A program made the translations under genes and the position numbers. A stretch of DNA of 64,000 nucleotides from Candidatus Mnemosynella biddleae. Lineage in GTDB: Archaea; Halobacteriota; Archaeoglobi; Mnemosynellales; Mnemosynellaceae. Shown here in pieces: positions 50,182 through 58,365 of this stretch. Within the stretch, counting starts at the first letter, position 1, and each line of letters opens with the position of its first letter. The stretch lies in assembly GCA_002011165.2 (NCBI GenBank), contig MTMI02000010.1, forward strand, positions 124,001 to 188,000, given 5' to 3'. The notes beneath the pieces are model-generated. The model was not told the origin of the DNA. It made no database searches and was given only the letters and a program-made list of their open reading frames with translations.

Positions 50182-50730
50182 TCATCCCACCCTGAGGATT
50201 TCAAAATCATCATCATTCGCTGGTAGCGGTTCTTTATTCGCTTTATAGGTTTTCTGACAATCAAAGCAGAGAATCTTACCGTCGAAATCGCTTTTATGTT
50301 CGTTACAGTAATTCATCACTCTCTTTGAAATCTTGGAACCACAAAACTCGCATTTCAGATTCTCGCTCTTAACCGCTTTTTTCTCACTCGGTTTTTTATT
50401 TTCTCTGATCTTCGATTTCAAAGTTATATCGTGAATGAGCTTTGCTTTATGCCACGCATATCTTTCGATGTAATCTGAGATTGTGAAAGAAAGTGATTCA
50501 AGTAGAGCTCTGAGTTCTGTATCGCTCAGTTCTGAGAATTCTCCGCCCACGAGAGCACGAATTTCCTTGAAATCTTCTAACATTGCAGATCTGGTGTCCT
50601 GAATTTCAGCTCGAGAGATGGGTATATTGTACGTTTTTGAATCGTATTGAACTTTCACGATGAACTCTGTGTCGTATTCATTTGGATCTCTGTTGATATG
50701 AGTTTTTGCGAGATCTTCCCACCTGCTCAT
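50182..50730 (-). CDS. zinc-finger protein of the early operon
   Basis: 182 residues with a C-terminal zinc cluster CEFCGSKISKRVMNYCNEHK and ILCFDCQKTYK. The N-terminal part is a helical region (ELSDTELRALLESLSFTISD). Just before PCNA, so a replication accessory role is likely. Starts at an ATGA overlap. Confidence 0.6.
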   Translation of the reverse strand: MSRWEDLAKTHINRDPNEYDTEFIVKVQYDSKTYNIPISRAEIQDTRSAMLEDFKEIRALVGGEFSELSDTELRALLESLSFTISDYIERYAWHKAKLIHDITLKSKIRENKKPSEKKAVKSENLKCEFCGSKISKRVMNYCNEHKSDFDGKILCFDCQKTYKANKEPLPANDDDFEILRVG

Positions 50731-50912
50731 TGCTCATCAGCCTCCTCCAAGATCGCATTTACTATCGCATTTATGAGCTCTTTTGCGTCGAAAACAAGCG
50801 TAGTTTCGTTGTAGTGAAGCGTTATACAAGTCTCCTCGAATGTAAGATTAACAATCACATCGTCTATATCGTCATCTCCTTCGATCATTCTTGTTGCAAT
50901 AACCTGTTTCAT
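50727..50912 (-). CDS. hypothetical small acidic protein
   Basis: 61 residues (DDIDDVIVNLTFEETCITLH, AKELINAIVNAILEEADEQ). Coupled to the zinc-finger gene and preceded by the AbrB gene. Function unknown. Confidence 0.55.
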   Translation of the reverse strand: MKQVIATRMIEGDDDIDDVIVNLTFEETCITLHYNETTLVFDAKELINAIVNAILEEADEQ

Positions 50913-50924
50913 CCTTCAAACACC

Positions 50925-51101
50925 TCACACAGTTTGTTCAACTTCCTGTGTTGGTTTTCTTAGAAGAATGACGATTTTATCACCGTCTATGTCAACGAAA
51001 ACCTCTTGTCCACTTTCAAGTCTAAAATGCTCTTTAATGAATGCTGGAATACCAACGTAAAGCTGTCCAGAACCAGTTTTTTGTATACGCATCTTTTTCA
51101 A
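50925..51101 (-). CDS. AbrB/SpoVT-type regulator of the early operon
   Basis: 58 residues: QKTGSGQLYVGIPAFIKEHF, then LESGQEVFVDIDGDKIVILL, a clear AbrB swapped hairpin. Start TTG 51101 has GGAGGG upstream (ATG 51092 is the alternative). It is the first gene of the early minus operon and faces the switch region, so it is a candidate virus repressor. Confidence 0.78.
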   Translation of the reverse strand: MKKMRIQKTGSGQLYVGIPAFIKEHFRLESGQEVFVDIDGDKIVILLRKPTQEVEQTV

Positions 51102-51104
51102 TTT

Positions 51105-51214
51105 TACATCCCTCCGTATATCAATACGTAATAGTATCCGTAAAAATACTTAAATATTTCGGATAAATACACGTTATTATTACGGAAATATTTCCATAGT
51201 GATGGTGAAGAAAA
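51105..51214. promoter_or_regulatory. divergent early switch region with operator-like repeats
   Basis: TATCCGTAAA (51135-51144), TTTCGGATAAATA (51157-51169) and TTACGGAAA (51180-51188) are related sites; TCCGTAA and TTACGGA form an inverted pair. TTTCGGATAAATA also resembles the viral BRE/TATA motif. It separates an AbrB gene (minus) from a ribbon-helix-helix gene (plus), the layout of a lysogeny switch. Confidence 0.65.
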
Positions 51215-51439
51215 ATGCCGAAAACTAAATCAGAAACCATGAGTATAAGAAAAGAATATAGACTGAGCCCCTACATCATCAAAAAAATTGAAGAACTCCT
51301 TAAAACTGGAGATTTCGCTTCAGAAGCTGAGCTTATTAGAATTGCAATTTTAAATCTATACAAAGATTACGAAATCGAGGGAAAAATAAAAAGAAAGAAA
51401 GAAAAAATCATAGATGTTCGTGAAGTTGAAATTGATTGA
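51215..51439 (+). CDS. ribbon-helix-helix (CopG-like) regulator
   Basis: 74 residues: MSIRKEYRLSPYIIKKIEEL LKTGDFASEAELIRIAILNL fits an RHH with the strand and two helices, and a basic tail follows. GGTGAAGA precedes ATG. First gene of the plus-strand operon that ends with the integrase N-terminus. A candidate lysogeny regulator. Confidence 0.78.
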   Translation: MPKTKSETMSIRKEYRLSPYIIKKIEELLKTGDFASEAELIRIAILNLYKDYEIEGKIKRKKEKIIDVREVEID

Positions 51440-51449
51440 GGTGTAGGGG

Positions 51450-51776
51450 ATGTTTATTAAAATCCCTTCATCACGAAAGTGGATGCATATAGTTTTCAGA
51501 GGATATGAGATGAAGTGCTTCGATGGAGAGAGGGAATTCTATCGCTATCTCCTGAAATCATATGATGTGAAAGATCTTGTTGATGAAGAAGAGCTTGCAA
51601 GAGATATCTCACGCATGGTTATATCATTGATGAAGCTTGGGTACACAGTAGATGAGATTATCGAAGAGGTCTCGGTTGCATGCGGAATTCCCGAAAGAGA
51701 TCTCAGAGATCTGGTTGAGCGTATTTTTTACGAGTACGGACTTTATGAAAAGAACGGGATTGTAGTTGGTGTTTGA
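51450..51776 (+). CDS. hypothetical viral protein
   Basis: 108 residues with DEEELARDISRMVISLMKLG and DEIIEEVSVACGIPERDLRD helices. It overlaps the next gene by 11 bases and follows the RHH gene closely. Function unknown. Confidence 0.6.
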   Translation: MFIKIPSSRKWMHIVFRGYEMKCFDGEREFYRYLLKSYDVKDLVDEEELARDISRMVISLMKLGYTVDEIIEEVSVACGIPERDLRDLVERIFYEYGLYEKNGIVVGV

Positions 51777-52461
51777 GGTGCTTAGAAGAAAAAAGAGAGA
51801 TGTAGAAGACGATGTTAAAAAGAGCTTTATCTGTTTTGAATGCGGTGGAGATGTGATTGTAAAAGAAAGTGGAAAACTCATAAAGAAAAAGATTCTTGAG
51901 TGTTCAAACTGCGGGAAAACGTGGAACGGTTTTGAGGAGTACTATCTTTCACGAGAGATGAAAGAGGTTGAAGAAAAAATCAAAGAGATATATGAAACAG
52001 GAAATCTTGAAAGACTTGCAGAAGAGCTCAGACTCCTTGAAGTTGATGTTCCGCTTATTTTAAAGAAAAATGAAGTTCCATATCTCGTTGAAGAATCAAA
52101 TCTCCTTGAAATGGTCAGAGAATCATATAAGTTTAGAGGACAGAGTATTGGAGTGAGTTTTAGAGTTGCACGGGGAGTTTATCTCAGACCCAGAATTGGA
52201 ACTGGAACACTAAGAGGGAGTGAAGAAAAACTCAGGCTTACAGATTCTGGGATCCTCGTACTTACGAATAGAAGACTTGTGTTTCTTGGAAATAAGAAGA
52301 CAACAACAATTCAGCTAAACAAAATTATCAATGCTGAAGCAAATGAAGACAAGCTCGTGATAGCGAGAGAGGGTAAACAGAAAGTTGAGATGTTCCAGCT
52401 CAGATATCCTGAACTCTGGGAAGCTGCAATAGTTACAGCTGTGCAGAATCTTCAGGAGTGA
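51766..52461 (+). CDS. zinc-ribbon plus bPH-domain protein
   Basis: 231 residues. Residues about 22-55 are a zinc ribbon (CFECGGDVIVKESG and LECSNCGKTW). The C-terminal 110 residues resemble a bacterial PH-like domain (LTDSGILVLTNRRLVFLGNK, IQLNKIINAEANEDKLVIAR), a fold also predicted for the cassette protein at 23064. Start at TTG 51766 or GTG 51769 is uncertain. Role unknown; two bPH proteins in one virus suggests a shared ligand or membrane-related function. Confidence 0.65.
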   Translation: MVFEVLRRKKRDVEDDVKKSFICFECGGDVIVKESGKLIKKKILECSNCGKTWNGFEEYYLSREMKEVEEKIKEIYETGNLERLAEELRLLEVDVPLILKKNEVPYLVEESNLLEMVRESYKFRGQSIGVSFRVARGVYLRPRIGTGTLRGSEEKLRLTDSGILVLTNRRLVFLGNKKTTTIQLNKIINAEANEDKLVIAREGKQKVEMFQLRYPELWEAAIVTAVQNLQE

Positions 52462-52477
52462 AAGTATATAATCATAA

Positions 52478-52687
52478 ATGGGGAAGATCATGAAAAGACG
52501 GACGTCGCTTTACGTGGAAGAGAAATTAATAGATCTGGCTAAAGAAAGAGGTATAAATCTATCTCAGCTCCTTGAAAAATCAATAATCAGAGAGCTTTAC
52601 ATGAGAAATGAAGAAAAAAATGATAACTTAGGACCCTGTCCCGTAGGGGTCCGGGGGTTCAAATCCCCTCCCCCGCATGATTGCTGA
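52478..52687 (+). CDS. SSV-type integrase, N-terminal part, split by integration
   Basis: Residues 1-50 (KRRTSLYVEEKLIDLAKERG, NLSQLLEKSIIREL) look like a ribbon-helix-helix domain. The next 18 codons are the attachment site, identical to those in the left part, after which the frame runs into host DNA and stops at 52687. Joined with 18101-18967 it gives the complete integrase. ATG 52478 or 52490 may be the start. It lies at the end of the plus-strand early operon. Confidence 0.9.
   Translation: MGKIMKRRTSLYVEEKLIDLAKERGINLSQLLEKSIIRELYMRNEEKNDNLGPCPVGVRGFKSPPPHDC
52627..52681 (+). repeat. attR, 55-bp direct repeat
   Basis: Identical to 18100-18154, but here without the 5' half of a tRNA. 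The host sequence that originally followed tRNA-Leu continues from 52682. Confidence 0.95.
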
Positions 52688-52701
52688 AATGTTTTGCAGT
52701 T

Positions 52702-53262
52702 TTAGGACTCCTCGAAGAAGTCCACTTTTTTCACATCTCTTAACATTAAAATCGCAATTATTACAGCACTTCCAACAACTGCTATCTGGTTTTCAATATA
52801 CAAAATTTCCAGCTTCCACAGGGAAATGAAGGAAATTAACAGAAGTGCGAATAAAAGTACCGTAACTTTAGATTTCATTGTATTTTTCAAATCTTCGACG
52901 CTGAGTTTCATGAGTAAAGCTGAAAATACAGCGAAAACTAGGAAAACTTCGTGAATGAGCCCCATGATTGAAAGAAGTATTATGGAATACGACCTCATCC
53001 CCCTAGGCTTTTCAAACCCTTGGAGAATCTCGCTCAAACACATTACAGAAGGTATTGCCACGAGAACTGAAATTCTGAAGCTTTCAAAGGAAAATAGGTT
53101 TGAGAGCTGAATTTCTGAAAGCAGAAGTATTATGTAGAAGAAATAGGATAACAAACCGAAATCCTTATTCCTTTTTGATATTAAGTAGACGAGTGGAAGA
53201 GCTGCAACTACTTTTACTTTTAAAATAATCCCGGAGACGAGAAAGATTACGAGCCAGATCAT
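52702..53262 (-). CDS. hypothetical membrane protein of the MoxR-DUF58 cluster
   Basis: 186 residues with about six membrane helices (IWLVIFLVSGIILKVKVVAA, LLSYFFYIILLLSEIQL, VTVLLFALLLISFISLWKLE). Last gene of the MoxR-DUF58 operon, coupled to DUF58 by a four-base overlap. It ends about 20 bases inside host DNA beyond attR. Function unknown. Confidence 0.6.
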   Translation of the reverse strand: MIWLVIFLVSGIILKVKVVAALPLVYLISKRNKDFGLLSYFFYIILLLSEIQLSNLFSFESFRISVLVAIPSVMCLSEILQGFEKPRGMRSYSIILLSIMGLIHEVFLVFAVFSALLMKLSVEDLKNTMKSKVTVLLFALLLISFISLWKLEILYIENQIAVVGSAVIIAILMLRDVKKVDFFEES

Positions 53263-54512
53263 AACTCCACCTCTCTGATTATTTCCTCATAATCTCCTGG
53301 ACCTAGATCTACGACCGGCACTTTTGAGCTGAACTTCTTGAGAATTCTATCTCGTTCCACATAACCCTCATAAAGTCGTTTCAGAGACTCTCTCTCCAGT
53401 CTTTCCGAATAAAATAAAATAGGGTTTGGAGAGAGAATTATTATCCTGTGTTTTTTGCTCAACTTGCTGATCAGGAGGTAGAGCTGAGAAGTATGACTCA
53501 TCAGATCTGTTATGATGATGAGATGGGAAGGAGTCTTAACACTGAGGAGAGCCTCTTCCAATCCTCTCTTACCAACTTTTTTGAGGAATTTTTTCGTCTT
53601 TTCACTCATCCCAGAAAGAGCGAATTTCAAACTCAGCAATCCTTCATCTCTTTTGAACTGAATTCTAGAGCGAATTCTCTGTATTTGAGTTCTCTCATGC
53701 GAGGGTTTGATCAAGCTATATCTGTTTTCCTGATAACCTATGAATCCAACCCTGTAACCATCTTTTACAAGCATTGAAGCAAGATATAGAAGAAGAGAGA
53801 CCGCATAATCTATCTTGGCTCTTCTTGCCCTTTTCCTCATCTCTCTCGTCATGTCCAGAACCAGATAGACGTCTCTGCTCTCCTCTTTCAAGAAATCTCG
53901 AACTATGAGTTCACCTAAGCGAGAGGATGCCTTCCAATCTATTCTCTTAAGATCATCTCCTGGAGTATACTCTCTAAGCTCATCGAACTCAAGAGACTCT
54001 AAACCAAAGAAGCTCTTCTTATATGTCTCTTTTATTCTAATCCTCTCTTTTGCTCCTTTCTTTATGGATTCAAGAGACGGTAAGACGTTTACCTTCACTG
54101 GATCCAGAGAGAGCTCCTCATAGTATAATTCATCTGGATCATAGATTTCCACTCTGGTGTCGAGAATGTACTCTCCTTTCTTCTCGGGAAGTATTTTGTG
54201 ATGCAATCTTCTCTTCTCTCCTGGGTTTAAAACAGTTTCAAGCTTTTCAGACCGCAGAGCGTTCTCCATTACCCTAAGCTTAACTTTACTTCCAAAATTT
54301 TCAACAAAAACGTCAATTACTCCCTCGGCTCCCTCTTCAAAGTTTTTCTTAACCTCTCTCCGAACTTTTATTTTGGGTTGAAAGCTCATTCTCCGGTGCA
54401 CCAGATAAAAAGTCAAGAAGAGGGCGAAAAGAGCTCCAAAAGCATTTAACATGAGATAGGCATAAGTGAGAGAGAGCAATGCGAGCATCCAGAGCACAGT
54501 CTCCCTCTTCAC
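53259..54512 (-). CDS. DUF58 family protein (vWA-like)
   Basis: 417 residues. Two N-terminal membrane helices (residues about 8-38) are followed by the DUF58 core: LESLEFDELREYTPGDDLKR, IDWKASSRLGELIVRDF, and a vWA-like half with VYLVLDMTREMRK (MIDAS-like D). DUF58 proteins work with MoxR ATPases, probably in maturation of envelope proteins. Overlaps the moxR stop by four bases. Confidence 0.85.
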   Translation of the reverse strand: MKRETVLWMLALLSLTYAYLMLNAFGALFALFLTFYLVHRRMSFQPKIKVRREVKKNFEEGAEGVIDVFVENFGSKVKLRVMENALRSEKLETVLNPGEKRRLHHKILPEKKGEYILDTRVEIYDPDELYYEELSLDPVKVNVLPSLESIKKGAKERIRIKETYKKSFFGLESLEFDELREYTPGDDLKRIDWKASSRLGELIVRDFLKEESRDVYLVLDMTREMRKRARRAKIDYAVSLLLYLASMLVKDGYRVGFIGYQENRYSLIKPSHERTQIQRIRSRIQFKRDEGLLSLKFALSGMSEKTKKFLKKVGKRGLEEALLSVKTPSHLIIITDLMSHTSQLYLLISKLSKKHRIIILSPNPILFYSERLERESLKRLYEGYVERDRILKKFSSKVPVVDLGPGDYEEIIREVEL

Positions 54513-55438
54513 ACAGGCACCTCAACCCTTTCCAGAATGCTCTCAATTATATCTTCTGACCTGAGCTCATCTAGCTCATATTCTGCTTTAAGTATCAGTC
54601 TGTGAGCCAAAACACTTGGAGCAACCTCCTTCACGTCATCAGGAATAACATATTCTCTTCCCCTGAGAAAGGCAAGTGATTTTGAGGCTTTTAACAGGTG
54701 TTCACCAGCCCGAGGAGATGCACCAAGAAGAACTCTATCATCAAGTCTTGTCCCCATGACTATCCTATGAAGATATTTGAGCACTTCCTCTCTTATTTTC
54801 ACGTCCTTCACTTTTTTGATGGCAAATGTTAGCTCATCGGGTCGAGTGATCTGTTTTAAATCGAAACTCTCATCCTCGTTTTTCCTCTTCAGCATTCTTA
54901 GCTCGCTCTCTTCATCAAGATAATGCATCTTTATGTTAAGCATAAAACGATCAAGCTGTGCTTCAGGGAGTTTATATACGCCTTCAAGCTCTATCGGATT
55001 TCTCGTCGCTATTACCAAAAATGGATCTGGAAGCGGAAGAGTGTTTCCCTCTATAGTCACCTGCCTTTCCTGCATTGCTTCTAGAAGAGCGGATTGAGTC
55101 TTTGGAGTTGCCCTGTTTATTTCATCCACAAGCACAATGTTGCTGAAAATTGGACCTCTCTTAATTTTAAACTCGCTGGCTTTCATATCGAAATAAACTG
55201 TTCCCAAGATGTCAGCAGGAAGAAGATCGGGAGTCAGCTGAATTCTTGAGAACTTTAAACCTGTGATCATTGCAAAACTTTTGGCAATTGTCGTTTTCGC
55301 CACTCCTGGAACGCCTTCAAGTATCACATGCCCCTCAGCCAATAAGGCTACTGCCAACATCTCGATAACTTCATCATATCCCACAACGACTTTGTGGATC
55401 TCCTCTTTAATCCTCTCCATCAGTTCTCTTCCATTCAT
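54509..55438 (-). CDS. MoxR-type AAA+ ATPase
   Basis: About 309 residues. VILEGVPGVAKTTIAKSFA (Walker A), the Walker B region VLVDEINRATPKTQSALLEA, MQERQVTIEG and IATRNPIELEGVYKLPEAQL DRF are diagnostic of MoxR. It remodels partners such as the DUF58 protein downstream. The long ORF starts at 55468, but ATG 55438 gives the usual N-terminus and still overlaps the upstream gene by 32 bases. Confidence 0.9.
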   Translation of the reverse strand: MNGRELMERIKEEIHKVVVGYDEVIEMLAVALLAEGHVILEGVPGVAKTTIAKSFAMITGLKFSRIQLTPDLLPADILGTVYFDMKASEFKIKRGPIFSNIVLVDEINRATPKTQSALLEAMQERQVTIEGNTLPLPDPFLVIATRNPIELEGVYKLPEAQLDRFMLNIKMHYLDEESELRMLKRKNEDESFDLKQITRPDELTFAIKKVKDVKIREEVLKYLHRIVMGTRLDDRVLLGASPRAGEHLLKASKSLAFLRGREYVIPDDVKEVAPSVLAHRLILKAEYELDELRSEDIIESILERVEVPV

Positions 55439-56447
55439 CACGACCACCGAGTTTTTTTCCTTTTTCAATTTCTTCTATCATCTTTAGCAGTATCTCCGTG
55501 TTGCACCCTTCTTTTTCAAGAGTTTTTATTATGCTCTTTAAATCATTTTCTTTCTCCACTCTAGAGAGATTCTGGAGTATCTTCGTAAGAATTTCAAATA
55601 ATCTGTGAAACAAACCACTCTCAAAAACGATAAAAGTTAAAGCCACCAAGAATATCACCTGAAACAGAAGAGTCTCATCAACACTTCTTTTAAGAGTCAC
55701 TGTCCCGCTCTGATAAATATTGAAATTCGAGTGATGAGCTTCGTCCACGTAAACTCTTCCCCTAACATTCTGATCGATAAAATTTCTCACGAATTCCTCA
55801 TTAAACTGAAACATATCGTTTATGAAGACACTGGGATCTGAAAATAGAACTATCTTCCCGTTACCGTAGGAAATTGTTGTCATTATCGGATACTCTCCAA
55901 TTCTCTTGACTAGCAGGGATATCTTGCTCGAGTAGACTTCTCCCTTTGCATTGAGAATGACAGAAGGGATGTTGAGAACGAGCCCATCAACTCCTTCACC
56001 AAGCTCTGGATCCAGTATTCTGACAACTTGTGGAAAGTTCTCGTTTTTTTGATAGAAAACGTCCATAAATTGCCTTTCCGAGAATCTCACAGAAAGATTT
56101 AATCCGCGTAATATCTCGTTACCTGTTCCAAAGTCGTCCATGAGTATGAGGGTGCCTCCTCTTTCGAGAAATTCTCCTATCTCTTCTATTTCATCTTTGG
56201 AATATCCCAAATCTGGGCCAATGATTATAAGAGTGCCGTCTTTTTTTCCAATTTCGAATGAACTGAGAGGAAAGAAGACGGGGATCACAGAAGTTCTTTC
56301 AATCAGCAATTCCCCGAATTTCGAGCAACCATCCCAGTTGGAGTTAAAAATGCTGAATTCTGCGGTTGACTGAAAAACTGGCACGGAAACTGGAGCCACA
56401 AGCAGAAAAATTGCAAAACCCAGAAGTATGGCATATCCGACCTTCAT
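55407..56447 (-). CDS. DUF4350 family membrane protein
   Basis: 346 residues. N-terminal membrane helix (residues 4-22), a Rossmann-like extracytoplasmic domain (DGTLIIIGPDLGYSKDEIEE, GGTLILMDDFGTGNEIL, GNGKIVLFSDPSVFINDM, VYVDEAHHSN), and a second membrane helix near residue 265. DUF4350 proteins typically sit between MoxR and DUF4129 genes, as here. Confidence 0.8.
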   Translation of the reverse strand: MKVGYAILLGFAIFLLVAPVSVPVFQSTAEFSIFNSNWDGCSKFGELLIERTSVIPVFFPLSSFEIGKKDGTLIIIGPDLGYSKDEIEEIGEFLERGGTLILMDDFGTGNEILRGLNLSVRFSERQFMDVFYQKNENFPQVVRILDPELGEGVDGLVLNIPSVILNAKGEVYSSKISLLVKRIGEYPIMTTISYGNGKIVLFSDPSVFINDMFQFNEEFVRNFIDQNVRGRVYVDEAHHSNFNIYQSGTVTLKRSVDETLLFQVIFLVALTFIVFESGLFHRLFEILTKILQNLSRVEKENDLKSIIKTLEKEGCNTEILLKMIEEIEKGKKLGGRDEWKRTDGED

Positions 56448-58309
56448 GCTCTCCCCCTGATCAGCTGAATGATTCTTCTTATAGCTCTAAGGAACATTCT
56501 CCTCTCTGGCAGTTGAAGTCTCTTCATCCCGTAAAAGCTTCTCTCGTGGAAAATTGTAGCTTTTTTCAACTCTTCTATAAACGGTTCGTTTTCAAGCTTC
56601 TTCAAAAGTTCTCTTGGAGTTAGACTCTTCTTGAGACCATACAGTTTTGTGAGCATGAAATAAAGTTCTCTATAACGAATTCCCGAGAATTTTGAGATCT
56701 CCTTCTCTTCTTTTTTCTTCAGGACTTCCGAGATTTTCTCCTCTTTTTTAACTTTTCTGCCAAAAATTTTTCTGCCAAAAGTTAATTTCAGAAGAAGAAT
56801 AGACAGAAGAGTTAAAGCTACGAAGATAAATAAAACTAAGGGAATATACTGAGAATAAACATGAAGTTGTGGAATATTTGATTTTGCCGGAAGGTGAAGC
56901 TGTAGAATGTTCGACTTTACTGGAAGGTAAAGTTGCAGAACATTTGACTTTGCTGGCTCGTAGCGTTCATCTCCATTGAATACCGCGAATATCTGATGAT
57001 TTCCAGCTTCTAGAGACAGGTTGAAATAAAAGTCGCCCATAGCATGAATCTTCTTTAAAGGCTTACCATCAACATATACCTCAAGAGGAACTTCATATTC
57101 TGAATCAACATATCCTGTGATCTTGAACTCTTTTCCTGCTATCGGAACTTCTGATGAACTCAGAGTGATATTCAGCTTATCGCCATAGAAGATAACTGTT
57201 ACAGAAGTTTTTGAACCTTCGTAGATTTCGTCACCCAAGAAGAGAATATCAAGGTAGAATGTTTTTCTGATATCACTTTTAAGAGTGATCTCGAAGTTTC
57301 CATGATGGTCTGTGAGAACTTTTTCACCATCCACTATGACTTCTTTATTGCTCAGGGGATTGTTCTTGTAATCCTGAAGAGAACCGTGAATCGTGAAGTT
57401 CTCGGAAATGTGAGAGACCCCTCCATCAGCAATTATGAAAGTCGGAATTTTTGAAACGTTCAAAATCAATGTGTTTGATCTTAGCTCTCCACTTGTGGCA
57501 AAAATTTTGTGAGCGCCAACCTCTTTAAAAGAGGTCGCAAAAATGAAGCGCTCATTTTCGACTCTGAAAGGTATTTCTGTCTCTGAAGCTGAAGAGATTA
57601 TGTGGAGTTTCACTTCACTTACTCCAAAAGCATAACCGTAAATCTCAACGGTTTCAAAGAGGTAGGGAGTCTCCTTAGAGGCATATATGACTATTGCCAT
57701 TTTGGAAATTTCAGAATATTTCTCCAGCATTTTTTCGTATTGCGTGAAGATTCTCTCCAATCTTTCAAGATTCTTTTCTATTTCCTCCGTGTTTAATCTC
57801 AGCTCTCTCCCTTCAGAGTCATAGAAACTGAGATTTTTAATGGTCTCAACACTTTCTTTTGCCTCTTCAATCCCCATTCTTCCCAACTTAACTCCTCTGA
57901 GAGCATCCAGATATGCATCCCGACTGCCCTCCAGTTGCAGAACCTCGAAATTCTTCAAAAAGATCCTCTGACCTTCAGCTATGTTCTTCAAACCCTCTCC
58001 GAGCTTTATGAAGGGAGGAAGATCTTCTTCCAGTCTGCTCGTAATTCCTCTTGCTTTGTAGTATGTCACCTCGTTTGAAGTGATCGTGAGCCTGTTCTCT
58101 AAAATTTTCAACTCAGTGATGTTTTGCTCTATTTCTAAAATCTTCTCTGTAGAAGTGGTTGCCAGTTCAAGAAGGGAATCAAGAAAGAGATAAACAGGCA
58201 AATCGCTATTTTCAGCCTCTTCTATCTTCATCTGACGCTCTTCTATCCCCATTACAGGACTCGTCAAAATCAGCATGAGAGCGAGGACGAGAGAGATTGA
58301 TTTTCTCAT
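56444..58309 (-). CDS. secreted/membrane DUF4129-type protein with Ig-like repeats
   Basis: About 621 residues: signal peptide (ISLVLALMLILTSPVMG), a helical domain, several Ig/beta-sandwich repeats (TFIADGGVSHISENF-type), three short KSNxLQL repeats (around residues 470-490: VLQLYLP VKSNILQLHLP AKSNIPQLHV), a membrane helix (IPLVLFIFVALTLLSILLLK) and a cytoplasmic DUF4129-like tail (RYRELYFMLTKLYGLKKSLT). First gene of the MoxR operon. ATG 58309 is leaderless behind the shared TATA element. Confidence 0.75.
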   Translation of the reverse strand: MRKSISLVLALMLILTSPVMGIEERQMKIEEAENSDLPVYLFLDSLLELATTSTEKILEIEQNITELKILENRLTITSNEVTYYKARGITSRLEEDLPPFIKLGEGLKNIAEGQRIFLKNFEVLQLEGSRDAYLDALRGVKLGRMGIEEAKESVETIKNLSFYDSEGRELRLNTEEIEKNLERLERIFTQYEKMLEKYSEISKMAIVIYASKETPYLFETVEIYGYAFGVSEVKLHIISSASETEIPFRVENERFIFATSFKEVGAHKIFATSGELRSNTLILNVSKIPTFIIADGGVSHISENFTIHGSLQDYKNNPLSNKEVIVDGEKVLTDHHGNFEITLKSDIRKTFYLDILFLGDEIYEGSKTSVTVIFYGDKLNITLSSSEVPIAGKEFKITGYVDSEYEVPLEVYVDGKPLKKIHAMGDFYFNLSLEAGNHQIFAVFNGDERYEPAKSNVLQLYLPVKSNILQLHLPAKSNIPQLHVYSQYIPLVLFIFVALTLLSILLLKLTFGRKIFGRKVKKEEKISEVLKKKEEKEISKFSGIRYRELYFMLTKLYGLKKSLTPRELLKKLENEPFIEELKKATIFHERSFYGMKRLQLPERRMFLRAIRRIIQLIRGRA

Positions 58310-58332
58310 CTCAAACACATCTGTAAGAGAAA

Positions 58333-58342
58333 CTATTAAAAG
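58333..58342. promoter_or_regulatory. symmetric bidirectional TATA element
   Basis: CTATTAAAAG reads CTTTTAATAG on the other strand, so one element offers a TATA box in both directions. ATG 58366 (plus) and ATG 58309 (minus) are each 24 bases from it, the spacing of leaderless starts. It probably fires the MoxR operon and the DUF1616 operon alternately. Confidence 0.6.
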
Positions 58343-58365
58343 GGTTTCCCTCCCTATAACTCTCG

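Larger units (their letters stand above)
18100..52681. mobile_element. integrated head-tailed archaeal virus (provirus), 34,527-bp unit
   Basis: The element is bounded by perfect 55-bp repeats, one in tRNA-Leu. It carries a split SSV-type integrase and a full head-tail gene set: terminase, portal, MuF, prohead protease, HK97-type capsid, connectors, tail tube, tape measure. Most genes run on the minus strand with start-stop overlaps, and no frameshift is obvious in the core genes, so the genome looks potentially inducible. The tape measure of about 614 residues predicts a tail of very roughly 90 nm (family rule of thumb, inference). No sheath gene is seen, consistent with a siphovirus. Confidence 0.95.
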
